Part shown: positions 1 to 8,676 of the stretch, piece after piece | Layout: every line of letters starts with the position of its first letter | Position numbering within the stretch: the stretch's first letter is position 1 | Assembly: GCA_041657845.1 (NCBI GenBank) | Contig: JBBABD010000005.1 | Location: 1 to 45,380 of the forward strand | DNA from: Parcubacteria group bacterium | GTDB taxonomy: Bacteria > Patescibacteriota > Minisyncoccia > Moranbacterales > JAKLHP01 | DNA: 45,380 nucleotides | Direction: 5' to 3' | Program-made: the position numbers and the translations under genes | The notes under the pieces: model-generated | Told to the model about the DNA's origin: nothing | What the model saw: only the letters and a program-made list of their open reading frames with translations | Database searches by the model: none

Positions 1-1
1 G

Positions 2-1999
2 AAAAAAAAGAAGAAAAAATATAAATCAGTAATTACCCGAAGGATTTTCAAATCGATTGATAAAATCGGAATATGTGTTTTGGTTGCGTCTTTTTTTGCC
101 GGGATTGTGGTGATGCGCGGAACCAACGCCGGATTTTTGGATGAGGAAAAAAGCGAAGGAAATGGATTTTCAATGGGAACTCTTATCTCTTCAGTTATTA
201 GCAGTGCAGATTTTTCTCCCAAAGTTTCTCCGTCAAAAGAAGCGACAAGATTAGCGGTATTCTCAAATGGCGGAACTATTAATCTGAAATATAGAGTAAC
301 AGTAGAAAATATTTCAGGCAATATCTGTGATAAATTAGAAATAAAGGACGATCTGGATGACAACTATAAGGCTTTGAGTAGCTATATTTCTTCGACAACG
401 GACAACCTTGCTAAAACTAATTGGAAATTTACCACCAAATTGACGGATAACGACGAAAGTCTAGCTGATAAAACTTGCAACTTTGATTTAAAATTTGAAT
501 CATGGCAAAGCAGTTTGGCCTATGGAGCAGGCGGATTTACAGACACAGAAACTCTTTCCAGCAAGATTGAATCCGAACATTGGACCAATATAGCCGATCA
601 TTTAGTGGTCAATGAAGTTTATTATGACGTAGATGGTTCTCATGGAACAGAACCGGACAACGAATGGGTGGAACTTTACAATCCAACTTCTAGTGCGGTT
701 AATTTGAAAAATTGGAAGCTATGCGATAACCATGGATGTTCAACTATTTCAACTTCAGACCTGGATATTATTCCAGCCAATGGATACGCAGTTGTTACAA
801 AAGACGTTTCTACTTGGGGGCATTGGACAATTCCCGGAAACGCTGTAGAAATCGTTTTAGGCGTTGATATTGGTAATGGTTTGGCTAACGATGGCGACAG
901 AGTCATTTTGAGGGACAGTAGTGATAAAGAAATTGATGCGATGAGCTATGGGTCAGACGCCACTGCTCTTAATCCTGCTTGTTCTGATGTTGCTGAAGGT
1001 CATTCTCTGGCGCGAAAACCAGCTGGAAAAGATTTAAATATTAAGGATGATTTTGAAAATCTTTCCAGTCCAAATCCGGGAACCAATCCGCATACAGTTG
1101 TAATGAATGAAATTATGCCTGATCCTATTGGTGAAGATGATGCCAAAATGTCGGGCGGAGAATGGATAGAATTATATAATTATGGCGAGTATTCAATAGA
1201 CTTAAAAGACTGGACACTGAAAGACAAAGGCGGCAATACTTTAAAGATAAAAGACAACAATACTAGTAGCGGAAGCACGGTGATTTCCGGAGGTGAAAGA
1301 TTGGTAGTTTATCGTAATGGCGATGAGGATTTTGATTTGAAAGATAGTGGCGACGAAGTACAACTTATTGACGAAAAGGGATTGATAAAAGATTCTCATG
1401 CTTTTAGCGAAACTACTCCTGGAAAATCAATTGCCAGATTCCCCGATGCGGTTGGGCCTTGGATCGATCCGCAAGCCACACCGGGAGAAGAAAATAAATT
1501 GTTGGACAAGGAGCTGGACGGTTTCAAATTGCTGACATATGGAAAATGTTTCAATGAGGAAGGAAATTTGGAAAAAAACAGCAAGGAGGAAATTTGTACC
1601 CCGGTGTTTTTGGAATATGTTGGTATGATAAAAGAAATAGGCGATAAGAAGATAAAGAACTCCGCGCTGATGGATATTCTTGAAATGAAAAAAGAGGAAG
1701 AAAAGAAAAAGCTTGATAAAATGTTGAAAGAAACAGAGAAGATGCTGGGAGAACAAAATGTTTTAACGGGTGATAAAATTCCACCTGTAATTCTGGATTC
1801 AGTCAAAGAAAATCCTGCCAGTGAAGAGTTTATTGGCGCGGATAAAGTCGGGGCAGAAACAGTCGGCGATGATTCGGTTAAAAATGATTCATCCGGCGAT
1901 GCGGATAAAAAAGATATTTTAAAAGCAGAAACAGGAATTGAAAATAAAAAAGAAGAACCTGATAATACGATAACAAATGAAACTAATGAACAAATTTAG
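2..1999 (+). CDS. Surface protein, SipW/TasA-like N-terminus plus two lamin-tail domains (5' partial)
   Basis: The reading frame is open from the left window edge, so the true start lies outside. The visible N-terminus is lysine-rich, followed by one hydrophobic segment (codons about nt 60-115) and a GFLDEEKSEGNGFSMGTL stretch. That stretch resembles the F-x-D-x-E-x-S-x-G-N-x-F-x-x-G-T-L start of TasA/camelysin proteins with SipW-type signal peptides. A beta-rich domain ending in CNFDLKFESWQ follows, as in TasA-like proteins of this group. Two lamin-tail domains follow (about nt 600-1030, NEVYYD...NEWVELYNP; about nt 1095-1480, NEIMPDP...GEWIELYN). The C-terminus is a charged coiled-coil and an acidic tail. 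It is probably an exported or cell-wall protein. Its stop overlaps the next gene by 23 nt, which suggests an operon. A TTG at nt 80 could start translation, but would remove the basic part of the signal region. Confidence 0.8.
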   Translation, partial: KKKKKKYKSVITRRIFKSIDKIGICVLVASFFAGIVVMRGTNAGFLDEEKSEGNGFSMGTLISSVISSADFSPKVSPSKEATRLAVFSNGGTINLKYRVTVENISGNICDKLEIKDDLDDNYKALSSYISSTTDNLAKTNWKFTTKLTDNDESLADKTCNFDLKFESWQSSLAYGAGGFTDTETLSSKIESEHWTNIADHLVVNEVYYDVDGSHGTEPDNEWVELYNPTSSAVNLKNWKLCDNHGCSTISTSDLDIIPANGYAVVTKDVSTWGHWTIPGNAVEIVLGVDIGNGLANDGDRVILRDSSDKEIDAMSYGSDATALNPACSDVAEGHSLARKPAGKDLNIKDDFENLSSPNPGTNPHTVVMNEIMPDPIGEDDAKMSGGEWIELYNYGEYSIDLKDWTLKDKGGNTLKIKDNNTSSGSTVISGGERLVVYRNGDEDFDLKDSGDEVQLIDEKGLIKDSHAFSETTPGKSIARFPDAVGPWIDPQATPGEENKLLDKELDGFKLLTYGKCFNEEGNLEKNSKEEICTPVFLEYVGMIKEIGDKKIKNSALMDILEMKKEEEKKKLDKMLKETEKMLGEQNVLTGDKIPPVILDSVKENPASEEFIGADKVGAETVGDDSVKNDSSGDADKKDILKAETGIENKKEEPDNTITNETNEQI

Positions 2000-3026
2000 A
2001 AAAAATATTTTTTGGAGCGCGATTTTTATTCTGGGACTCTCGTTTGTTCCAGCTGGAGTTTTTGCTGCGACTAATATCGATACTGATTTACCGACCGAAC
2101 CGATTATAATCGAAAATAATATTTTGCCGGGTGATACTTTTTCAAGACCCGTTACAGTCACCAAGCTAAGCGATGGCGGGAGAAGTGAAACTTTGATGAT
2201 AAGATTTGATGCCAAGGAAATGGTGAGCCAGTCTTATGATCTGTCGAAAAAAATGCTGGTTAGTATAAAAAAAGTTTATAAAAATGGAGAATTAGTGATT
2301 CTTCCCAATGGCACAACCCAACAACCGCTGGAAGAACTTTATGATATTTATGTCGATCCGACCTATCCCAACAATAACAACGGCGCTTTTGTTTTTGACA
2401 CAATTTACGGAATAGTTGATTCGACTTTTCAATATCAAATTTTGTTCACATTTGATCCGGCGACGGAAGACAAAAATTTTCAAAATAGTTCGACAGTGTT
2501 CGATATTTCCATGGGGATATATTCCAATAACACGCAAGCTCAGGATGATGATGGCGGAGATGATGGACACAATCGGCATCATGCAGCAAGAACTACACAA
2601 ACGCAAACTGCAGTGGTATCTGGAGCTCTTGGATTAGCTGGAACAACGCAAACAGCTGGAATCGTAGGAGGGGCAGAAATTCCTGAGGGAAATCAAGAAA
2701 TGGAAAAACAAAAAGAATTGGAATTGGGAGCGTCAACAACGAAATGCACCGAATGGCCGTTTTGGGTTTGGATTCTGATTCTTATCGGATACGTCGTCGT
2801 CCTTAATACTAATTTCCATTACAAGCTAAAAGAAAAAGTTCGCTGGTTTTTGCCGTTGGTTTGGACAACTGGAATATTTTTAGTCTGGTATTATTTTGAA
2901 AAATGCCGTCTGTATGCTTGGTATCCGTATGCAATTTTAATTATCGCTATTTTAAGTTTCTTTGTTTATCTATCTTGGATAAAGAAGAAGCTGAAAAAGG
3001 AGGAAATCGGCAGAAATGAATTATGA
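1977..3026 (+). CDS. Exported camelysin/TasA-like protein with C-terminal membrane segments
   Basis: A 349-residue protein with an N-terminal signal peptide ending near VFAATN. An extracellular beta-type domain contains ENNILPGDTFSRPVTVT and, later, NFQNSSTVFDISMGIYSNN. Both resemble the PGD-x-x-x-R-x-x-x-x and x-FQG-x-S-x-x-FD-x-x-F pattern of TasA/camelysin-like domains. A low-complexity linker (Q/T/A/G-rich) leads to about three hydrophobic helices at the C-terminus (WPFWVWILILIGYVVVL, FLPLVWTTGIFLVWYY, YAILIIAILSFFVYLSW) and a basic tail. It overlaps the lamin-tail gene upstream and the next gene by 4 nt (ATGA), so translation is probably coupled. ATG at 1986 is an equally plausible start. 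The exact function is unknown; a cell-surface structural role is inferred. Confidence 0.72.
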   Translation: MKLMNKFRKNIFWSAIFILGLSFVPAGVFAATNIDTDLPTEPIIIENNILPGDTFSRPVTVTKLSDGGRSETLMIRFDAKEMVSQSYDLSKKMLVSIKKVYKNGELVILPNGTTQQPLEELYDIYVDPTYPNNNNGAFVFDTIYGIVDSTFQYQILFTFDPATEDKNFQNSSTVFDISMGIYSNNTQAQDDDGGDDGHNRHHAARTTQTQTAVVSGALGLAGTTQTAGIVGGAEIPEGNQEMEKQKELELGASTTKCTEWPFWVWILILIGYVVVLNTNFHYKLKEKVRWFLPLVWTTGIFLVWYYFEKCRLYAWYPYAILIIAILSFFVYLSWIKKKLKKEEIGRNEL

Positions 3027-3481
3027 AAATAAATCACTTTATAGTTTGCTTGTTATTGGCAATGGCGCTTTTCGGATTTTTAAATTCCTCCTTGGCCTCG
3101 CAAGAGAGATCTCAGGTCAAAGTTGTTCCTCGGATTGATGATGAGGCGGCATATACCGAAAGAAACACAGAAGAAATTAATGGAAATAAATTAGAGATTG
3201 ACAAGAATAACAATGAAGCTGTTTATTCCCAAAATTTTTGGATGCTCTTGTTCGGAGCCTACCTATTTCTTTTGATATTCAATCTTTCTTTCGAATTTGG
3301 CAAAAAAAAGAAACTGCAATGGTTTTGGGAGGCAGTCTTCACTTTTTTGGCGGTTTATGTTTGGGATAATTTAGACTCTTCCAGATCAAATACCTGGTTT
3401 CCGGCGGTTATTCTGGAATCGGGAATAATCATCTATGGTTTTTACTTCTATTTTTTCAGCAAAAAAAGCTTGACAGGATAA
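3023..3481 (+). CDS. Small exported membrane protein, unknown function
   Basis: A 152-residue protein with a signal peptide (FIVCLLLAMALFGFLNSSLAS). A short hydrophilic region of about 45 residues follows, then three hydrophobic segments (WMLLFGAYLFLLIFNLSF, WEAVFTFLAVYVW, WFPAVILESGIIIYGFYFYFF) and a short basic end. The C-terminal helices resemble those of the preceding protein in spacing and in their aromatic content. The gene starts on the ATGA overlap with the preceding gene, so the three genes form one translationally coupled unit. I do not recognise a family. It may be a membrane partner of the two surface proteins upstream. Confidence 0.65.
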   Translation: MKINHFIVCLLLAMALFGFLNSSLASQERSQVKVVPRIDDEAAYTERNTEEINGNKLEIDKNNNEAVYSQNFWMLLFGAYLFLLIFNLSFEFGKKKKLQWFWEAVFTFLAVYVWDNLDSSRSNTWFPAVILESGIIIYGFYFYFFSKKSLTG

Positions 3482-3498
3482 TAAGATTGTGATATACC
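3470..3498 (+). promoter_or_regulatory. Sigma70-type promoter of the small gene at 3531
   Basis: TTGACA at 3470-3475 and TATACC at 3493-3498 are separated by exactly 17 nt. The -35 box overlaps the end of the preceding gene. The expected start point is near 3505, leaving a leader of about 26 nt that carries the AAGGGGG ribosome site. Confidence 0.6.
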
Positions 3499-3530
3499 AG
3501 CATTAGAATTAAATAAAAAAAAGGGGGTGC

Positions 3531-3740
3531 ATGATGGGGAGAAAAATGGCCAATAGGATTGACATTCTGTTTGTTGGGATTTGTCTTGGTTGCGGTCTTA
3601 TTTCCCCACTTGTCGCCGTATCAGGCGAATGGGGTGTTGGTTGGACAGTTGCTATCATTTCTTGGGGATTATTCTTTCTGCGGTTCTGGATTTACTCCAG
3701 AATTAGTTGTGCACGGCGGCAAGAGGCGGCGCAGGCGTAG
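3531..3740 (+). CDS. Small membrane protein, unknown
   Basis: A 69-residue protein with two hydrophobic helices (IDILFVGICLGCGLISPLVAV and VGWTVAIISWGLFFLRFWIY) and short polar ends; it probably sits in the inner membrane. It is an independent one-gene unit, with its own promoter at 3470-3498, a purine-rich A8 tract plus AAGGGGG ribosome site just before the start, and a strong terminator at 3760. ATG at 3531 and ATG at 3534 are both possible starts. The ribosome-site block is almost the same as that of the small HTH gene at 24272. No family is recognised. Confidence 0.6.
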   Translation: MMGRKMANRIDILFVGICLGCGLISPLVAVSGEWGVGWTVAIISWGLFFLRFWIYSRISCARRQEAAQA

Positions 3741-3759
3741 CAGTATAGGGATCGCTAAA

Positions 3760-3797
3760 GGCAGAGTGTACGCTGTATACTCTGCCTCATTTTTTTA
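3760..3797 (+). terminator. Rho-independent terminator
   Basis: A 12-bp stem (3760-3771 with 3775-3786, one G-T pair) closes a 3-nt loop and is followed by TCATTTTTTT. It ends the small membrane-protein gene. Confidence 0.85.
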
Positions 3798-3836
3798 TCT
3801 TGACATAGTTAAATTTTAATAGTATCATTTTTGATG

Positions 3837-3865
3837 TTGTAAAAGTCTGGTGGTTGCTGTAGTAT
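3837..3865 (+). promoter_or_regulatory. Candidate leaderless promoter of the gene at 3872
   Basis: TTGTAA (3837-3842) and TAGTAT (3860-3865) are spaced by 17 nt, and the -10 box ends 6 nt before the ATG, so the transcript would begin at the start codon. A competing promoter, TTGACA (3800-3805) - 17 nt - TATCAT (3823-3828), lies just upstream and would give a 37-nt leader. AGGAG at 3866-3870 is too close to the ATG for a normal ribosome site. Confidence 0.45.
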
Positions 3866-3871
3866 AGGAGT

Positions 3872-4192
3872 ATGAAACCATCAATTAACAATTTGGATAA
3901 TTTGGCAAAATGCCCGATTTGCGAGAAGAAATACGGCCAAACCAAGGTTCTTGTTTTGGAAGAAGAAATGAACAGGACGACGCTTCATGTAACTTGTGAA
4001 AGCTGTAAGATTTCCTCGATAGTCTTTATTTCTTCCGGAAAAATGGGGATCGTGAGCCTTGGAATGCTAACCGATTTGACCAGAGAAGAAGCCAAAAAAT
4101 TGTTCAAGAGCGAAGAAGTTTCCGCTGATAATGTGATTGAAGTTCATGAATATTTGAAAAATTTCAAAGGAGGAATAAGCGAATTTATATAA
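3872..4192 (+). CDS. Small zinc-ribbon protein, unknown
   Basis: A 106-residue protein with a CPIC motif near residue 14 and a CESC motif about 30 residues later, a likely four-cysteine zinc ribbon. A short helical segment (LTDLTREEAKKLF) and a hydrophilic C-terminus follow. It lies just upstream of the L25 gene in the same direction with a 24-nt gap, so the two may be cotranscribed. I do not know its function. A nucleic-acid or ribosome-related role is only suggested by the neighbour. Confidence 0.6.
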   Translation: MKPSINNLDNLAKCPICEKKYGQTKVLVLEEEMNRTTLHVTCESCKISSIVFISSGKMGIVSLGMLTDLTREEAKKLFKSEEVSADNVIEVHEYLKNFKGGISEFI

Positions 4193-4216
4193 TTTATTTT
4201 TTAAAATTTCCGTATT

Positions 4217-4903
4217 ATGAAAAAAGTTAATCTAAAATCAAAGACAAGAGAAGAAGTTGGCAATGGCAAAAAACTGGATTCTTTTCGAAAGAATGGGATG
4301 ATTCCCGCAGTGATGTATGGCCACAAGATAAAAGCTCAGAATATCTGGGTAAAATATCTGGAATTTGAAAAAGCCTATAATGAAGCCGGCGAGAGCACGG
4401 TGATTGAATTGGAAATCGGAGATAAGAAAGTCAATGCTTTGGTGCATGACATTCAAGTTGATCCAATGACCGGAAAATTTTCTCATATTGATTTTTTCCA
4501 GGTCAGGATGGATGAAAAAATAGAAACCAATATCCCGTTGGAATTTATTGGAGAATCTCCTGCCATCAAAGAATTGGGCGGTATGCTGGTAAAAAGTTTG
4601 GATGAAATAAAAATCAGCTGTCTACCAGCCGATCTGCCATCCGAAATTACTGTCGATATTTCCAAGATTAAGACTTTCGATGATCACATAAAAATCAAGG
4701 ATCTTGATATTTCCGACAATGTAAAGGTTTTGGATGATGAAGAAATGACTGTGGCTTTGGTAGAAGCGCCAAGAAGCGAAGAAGAACTGGCTTCTCTTGA
4801 AGAAAAGGTTGAAGAAGATGTGACGAAAGTCGAAGGAGTAGTTAAGGAAACTCCGGCGGAAGAAGGAGAAGATAAGAAGGAAGATAAAAAAGAGAAGAAA
4901 TAA
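4217..4903 (+). CDS. rplY: 50S ribosomal protein L25 (CTC type)
   Basis: Binds 5S rRNA in the large ribosomal subunit. The 228-residue length fits the long CTC form: an L25 domain (VNLKSKTREEVGNGKKLDSFRKNGMIPAVMYG... and VHDIQVDPMTGKFSHIDFFQV), then the TL5/CTC C-terminal beta domain (IPLEFIGESPAIKELGG...LPSEITVDIS...). The protein ends in a long acidic and basic tail (EEGEDKKEDKKEKK). It follows the zinc-ribbon gene and is closed by a very strong terminator, so it is the last gene of its unit. Confidence 0.95.
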   Translation: MKKVNLKSKTREEVGNGKKLDSFRKNGMIPAVMYGHKIKAQNIWVKYLEFEKAYNEAGESTVIELEIGDKKVNALVHDIQVDPMTGKFSHIDFFQVRMDEKIETNIPLEFIGESPAIKELGGMLVKSLDEIKISCLPADLPSEITVDISKIKTFDDHIKIKDLDISDNVKVLDDEEMTVALVEAPRSEEELASLEEKVEEDVTKVEGVVKETPAEEGEDKKEDKKEKK

Positions 4904-4920
4904 AAGTTGAACTTTATTTA

Positions 4921-4960
4921 GCGGACTGTCCGCCGCAATAGCGGACAGTCCGCTTTTTTT
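4921..4960 (+). terminator. Rho-independent terminator after rplY
   Basis: A perfect 13-bp stem (4921-4933 with 4941-4953), a 7-nt loop and seven T residues. Each arm is itself nearly palindromic around GGAC/GTCC. Confidence 0.92.
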
Positions 4961-4987
4961 GATAAATTTTCCAAAAAATGCTATTAT
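4959..4987 (+). promoter_or_regulatory. Leaderless promoter of the transglycosylase gene
   Basis: TTGATA (4959-4964), 17 nt, TATTAT (4982-4987). The -10 box ends 6 nt before the GTG start at 4994, so the predicted first transcribed base is the G of GTG. The -35 box starts inside the T tract of the preceding terminator. Confidence 0.65.
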
Positions 4988-4993
4988 TTAATA

Positions 4994-6220
4994 GTGATTA
5001 AAGAAAACAAAAGTAAAATTCTGCCATTGATTGCAGCAATTTTTATGGTTGCTGGGTTTTTGGGCTATCAGATTTTAGCTGGAAGCAATTTTGTTTTGGC
5101 TGCAGATTCCATTAATGATATCGAAAAAGACATTAAGAAACAGGAAGATGCCTTAAGCAAGCTCAACCAAAATCTTAACGCTATCAGTAGCTCAGTTTAT
5201 TCTACTCAAACTCAAATTGATAAAACCGAAGCAATGATCAAGGAAGCAACGGAAAGCATAAATCGGAAGAAAAAAGAGTTAGATCTTTTGTCAGGAAGAA
5301 TGGATCTTCAAAAAGAAGTTCTCAAAAATCTTCTTCAAGAATTCTATTACAATCAAAAAGAGCCTGTATTGTATTCTATGCTGAATGAAAATGATCTTTC
5401 CAAAATATTCTCCGAAGCTGACCATATCATTACATTGAATCAAAAAGTTTACGATACAGTCGAAGATATTAAAAAGTCGAAAGAAGATGTTCAGGCTCAA
5501 GCCAAGGAAATTGAAGAAGATAGGCTGGATCATGAGAAGCTTTTGGATATGAAAGAGGATCAAAAATCCATCCTCTTGTCAGACAAAGCTGAAACTCAAG
5601 GAGATATAAATCAAAAAGAGGCTACACTGGGAGAACTCAATGCCAAACTTTCCAAGTTGAGGAGTAACTTGTCGGGATATTTGGGAAAAGCTTATGACGC
5701 CAAGGACGTTGAAGACGCAGCCAAGTTTGCTTCCAAAGCTTCAGGAGTCCGCAAGGATTTTATTTTGGGGATGCTAGTAGTTGAGTCTGATCTTGGAAGA
5801 TTTACCGGAGGATGCTACGCTAAGGACAGCCGAATGAGCGGAAATAGGCTGAAAGTGTTTAAAAGCATTTGCAGCGAATTAGATTACAAATGGGAAAAAA
5901 GAAAGGTTTCCTGCCCCCCGAGCGGATATACAGGAACCGGAGGAGCGATGGGAGTGGCGCAGTTTATGCCTGACACTTGGATGGGATACAAAAGCTCAAT
6001 TGCATCTAGAACCGGACACAACCCTCCTGATCCCTGGAATTTGACTGACGGAGTAATGGCAATGGGGCTGAAGCTTGCCAGAGGCGGGGCGACATCCAAA
6101 AAAGGAGAATGCAATGCGGCAAAACTCTATCTTTCCGGAACAACCTCGTCAAAATACAACTGGTATTGCGAGAAAGTTCTCTATTGGGCGGATAACTACG
6201 AATCAAAATTAGGAAGTTAA
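4994..6220 (+). CDS. Secreted coiled-coil peptidoglycan hydrolase (lytic transglycosylase-like)
   Basis: A 408-residue protein with a signal peptide (ILPLIAAIFMVAGFLGYQILAG). A long coiled coil of PcsB/EnvC type follows (about residues 40-235, SINDIEKDIKKQEDALSKLNQN...), then a C-terminal transglycosylase fold. The catalytic Glu is probably in VVESDLG; it is supported by GAMGVAQFMPDTW and DPWNLTDGVMAMGLKLAR, typical of MltB/SLT-like enzymes. It would cleave glycan strands during growth or division. The GTG start is chosen because the promoter places the transcript start exactly on it. The gene ends 6 nt before metG. Confidence 0.85.
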   Translation: MIKENKSKILPLIAAIFMVAGFLGYQILAGSNFVLAADSINDIEKDIKKQEDALSKLNQNLNAISSSVYSTQTQIDKTEAMIKEATESINRKKKELDLLSGRMDLQKEVLKNLLQEFYYNQKEPVLYSMLNENDLSKIFSEADHIITLNQKVYDTVEDIKKSKEDVQAQAKEIEEDRLDHEKLLDMKEDQKSILLSDKAETQGDINQKEATLGELNAKLSKLRSNLSGYLGKAYDAKDVEDAAKFASKASGVRKDFILGMLVVESDLGRFTGGCYAKDSRMSGNRLKVFKSICSELDYKWEKRKVSCPPSGYTGTGGAMGVAQFMPDTWMGYKSSIASRTGHNPPDPWNLTDGVMAMGLKLARGGATSKKGECNAAKLYLSGTTSSKYNWYCEKVLYWADNYESKLGS

Positions 6221-6226
6221 TATTCT

Positions 6227-7645
6227 ATGAAAAATAATTTTTACATTACCACTACTCTGGCATATATCAATGCGGATCCGCATATTGGATTTGCCGGAGA
6301 ACTGATTCAAGCGGATGCGTTGGCAAGATTTCATCGCGAACTGGGCGACGAGGTATTTTTTAATACCGGAACAGATGAACATGGGCTCAAAATTTTCCGA
6401 AAAGCCGAAGAGCTTGGAATGAAGCCCCAGGATTATTGTGATAAACTGGCAGAAGGTTATGCGGATCTAAAAAATTTGCTTAACCTTTCTTTCGATAATT
6501 TCATCCGGACGACCGACAAAAAACACATTGAAGCGGCGCAGGAGTTTTGGAAAAGATGCGAAACGAATGGCGACATCTATAAAAAAAATTACAAAGTGAA
6601 ATACTGCGTCGGATGCGAGCTGGAAAAGACCGATTCTGAATTGGTGGATGGAAGATGCCCGCTTCATCCGGACCAGGAAATCGAATGTATCGAGGAAGAA
6701 AATTATTTCTTCAAATTTTCTGCTTATCAGCAAAAACTCTTGGATTTGTATGAAAAAAATCCGAAATTTGTCCTGCCGAAGAAAAGGTTTAATGAAATTA
6801 AAAGTTTTGTGGGAATGGGGCTGGAAGATTTTTCCATTTCCCGGATGAAAGAAAAAATGCCTTGGGGAATCGAAGTTCCTGGTGATTCGGATCATGTAAT
6901 ATATGTTTGGTTTGATGCGCTTATAAATTATATTACAGCTATCGGTTGGCCGAAGGATATGGAAAATTTTGAGAAATGGTGGCCCGGGGTGCAAATTGCC
7001 GGAAAAGATAATCTGCGCCAGCAATCAGCAATGTGGCAAGCGATGCTGATGTCAGCCGGAATTCCAAACTCAAAACAAATTTTTATTCGCGGATTTATTG
7101 TGGTTGATGGACAAAAGATGAGCAAAAGCATTGGCAATGTTATTTCGCCCAAGGAGATGGTGAAAAAATTTGGAATTGATGGGACGAGATATTTACTTTT
7201 AAGTATGGGTGGAAATTTTGGAGAAGACAGCGATGTTAGCTGGGAAAAAATGACTGAAAAATATAATGCTGATTTGGCCAATGGACTTGGAAATTTGGTT
7301 TCAAGGGTTGTAAAGCTTAGCGATGGACTAATTGATAAATTCAAGGAAGAAAATTTTCAGTTTCGAGATGAGTTCAAAAATTGGATTGATACGCTGGAAT
7401 TTAGCCAGGCAGTTGATCACATTTGGAATGTTATCCGGGAGGACAATAAATTCATTGAAGAAAATAAGCCCTGGGAGCTCGCCAAATCGGATGCTGGGAA
7501 ATTTGAAGAAGTAATGAAAAAACCGATTCGCGATCTCTATCTGGTTTCAAATCTCATTGATCCCTTTCTTCCTGAAACTTCCGAAAAAATGAAAAAAGCG
7601 CTGGAAACCAAAGAACCGGTGATGTTATTTCAAAGGATAAAATAA
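6227..7645 (+). CDS. metG: Methionyl-tRNA synthetase (short form)
   Basis: Charges tRNA-Met with methionine in the cytoplasm. Class I signatures are present: the HIGH-like motif in YINADPHIGF near the N-terminus and KMSKS in GQKMSKSIGN. A single metal knuckle is seen (CVGCE...CPLH). The 472-residue length lacks the C-terminal tRNA-binding (EMAP-like) domain of longer bacterial enzymes. It starts 6 nt after the transglycosylase gene and ends 4 nt before tatD, so the three are probably cotranscribed. Confidence 0.97.
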   Translation: MKNNFYITTTLAYINADPHIGFAGELIQADALARFHRELGDEVFFNTGTDEHGLKIFRKAEELGMKPQDYCDKLAEGYADLKNLLNLSFDNFIRTTDKKHIEAAQEFWKRCETNGDIYKKNYKVKYCVGCELEKTDSELVDGRCPLHPDQEIECIEEENYFFKFSAYQQKLLDLYEKNPKFVLPKKRFNEIKSFVGMGLEDFSISRMKEKMPWGIEVPGDSDHVIYVWFDALINYITAIGWPKDMENFEKWWPGVQIAGKDNLRQQSAMWQAMLMSAGIPNSKQIFIRGFIVVDGQKMSKSIGNVISPKEMVKKFGIDGTRYLLLSMGGNFGEDSDVSWEKMTEKYNADLANGLGNLVSRVVKLSDGLIDKFKEENFQFRDEFKNWIDTLEFSQAVDHIWNVIREDNKFIEENKPWELAKSDAGKFEEVMKKPIRDLYLVSNLIDPFLPETSEKMKKALETKEPVMLFQRIK

Positions 7646-7649
7646 TTTT

Positions 7650-8480
7650 ATGTTAATCGATACTCATGCGCATCTAAATTTCTCTGCATTTAAAGGCGAT
7701 GCGGATGAAACAGTAAAGCGGGCTCTGGATAACGATATCTGGATGATTAATGTCGGATCGCAGTATTCAACCAGCCAGCGGGCGGTTTTGATGGCGGAAA
7801 AATATAAAGAAGGCGTGTATGCCGCCGTTGGAATTCATCCGTTGCATCTGCAAAAAATAAATTTTAGTTACAAGGACGACAATGAATTAGAGGAAGTGGA
7901 AATAAAAACTAACGGAGAAGATTTTGAGTATTCAAAATATTTGGAACTGGCCAAAAATTCCAAAGTAGTGGCAATCGGAGAAATGGGGTTGGATTATCAT
8001 CATTTTGAAGAGGGAGATGACAGAGAAGAATTAAAGAAAAAACAAAAAGAGGTTCTTATTCAGGGAATTAAACTGGCTAATGAAGTCGAAAAACCGATAA
8101 TGATCCATTGTTGGGATGCCTACGAAGACCTTTATGAAATTTTGAAGGATAATCCAGCGGTCAGAAGGGGAATCATTCACAGCTTTGTGGGTGGACATAA
8201 AACTGCGCTAAAATTTGTTGAATTAGGATATAAAATTGGACTCAATGGAATCATAACTTATTCAGAAAGTTACGATCGTCTGATCAAGGAAATTGATTTA
8301 AAAAATATGCTCTTGGAAACCGACTGTCCGTATTTAGCTCCGGTTCCTAGAAAAGGCGAAAGAAACGAGTCTATGTATGTTAAATATGTCGCCGAAAAAA
8401 TTGCGGAAATTAAAAGGGTGAACATAGAAAAAGTGGAAAAATCAACGACAGAAAATGCGAGAAGATTGTTAGGAATATAA
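7650..8480 (+). CDS. tatD: TatD family metal-dependent deoxyribonuclease
   Basis: A 276-residue TIM-barrel hydrolase of the TatD family, thought to act as a 3'-5' exonuclease or DNA-repair nuclease with divalent metals. Metal-ligand motifs are visible: DTHAHLNF at the N-terminus, GEMGLDYH in the middle, PIMIHCWDA, and the C-terminal ETDCPYLAPVP. An insert around residues 70-95 (KDDNELEEVEIKTNGEDFEYSKY) is longer than in typical TatD. The metG-tatD pairing is common in bacteria. Confidence 0.93.
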   Translation: MLIDTHAHLNFSAFKGDADETVKRALDNDIWMINVGSQYSTSQRAVLMAEKYKEGVYAAVGIHPLHLQKINFSYKDDNELEEVEIKTNGEDFEYSKYLELAKNSKVVAIGEMGLDYHHFEEGDDREELKKKQKEVLIQGIKLANEVEKPIMIHCWDAYEDLYEILKDNPAVRRGIIHSFVGGHKTALKFVELGYKIGLNGIITYSESYDRLIKEIDLKNMLLETDCPYLAPVPRKGERNESMYVKYVAEKIAEIKRVNIEKVEKSTTENARRLLGI

Positions 8481-8486
8481 CTGCTA

Positions 8487-8563
8487 TGTCATTCCGGGCT
8501 TGACCCGGAATCTACGCTGGCGAATTTTCGAAAGCGTAGATTCCTGCTTTCGCAGGAATGACA
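8487..8563. repeat. Repeat family A, copy 1 (double-hairpin palindrome)
   Basis: The element begins TGTCATTCCGGG and ends CAGGAATGACA. It contains two small hairpins (ATTCCGGG/CCCGGAAT and ATTCCTGC/GCAGGAAT) separated by a CTACG...CGTAG inner palindrome, so the whole unit is an imperfect inverted repeat. Related copies lie at 10717 and 11852. Confidence 0.85.
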
Positions 8564-8638
8564 AACCCCCATTTTCCAAAAAACAAAAAGGCTTATTCGA
8601 GCTATTATTTATATAATGCAATTTCGGGTTTTTGACCC

Positions 8639-8667
8639 TTGACATTTTTTGCAAATTACTAAACAAT
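8639..8667 (+). promoter_or_regulatory. Candidate promoter of the ATP synthase operon
   Basis: TTGACA (8639-8644), 17 nt, AACAAT (8662-8667). The -10 box is weak, but this is the only consensus -35 upstream of the operon, between the tatD-atp repeat and the first gene. Confidence 0.45.
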
Positions 8668-8676
8668 GAAAAAGGA

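Noticed and set aside
6467..7024. Long minus-strand frame (185 codons) inside metG
   Set aside because: Composition and position show that it is an antisense shadow of MetRS.
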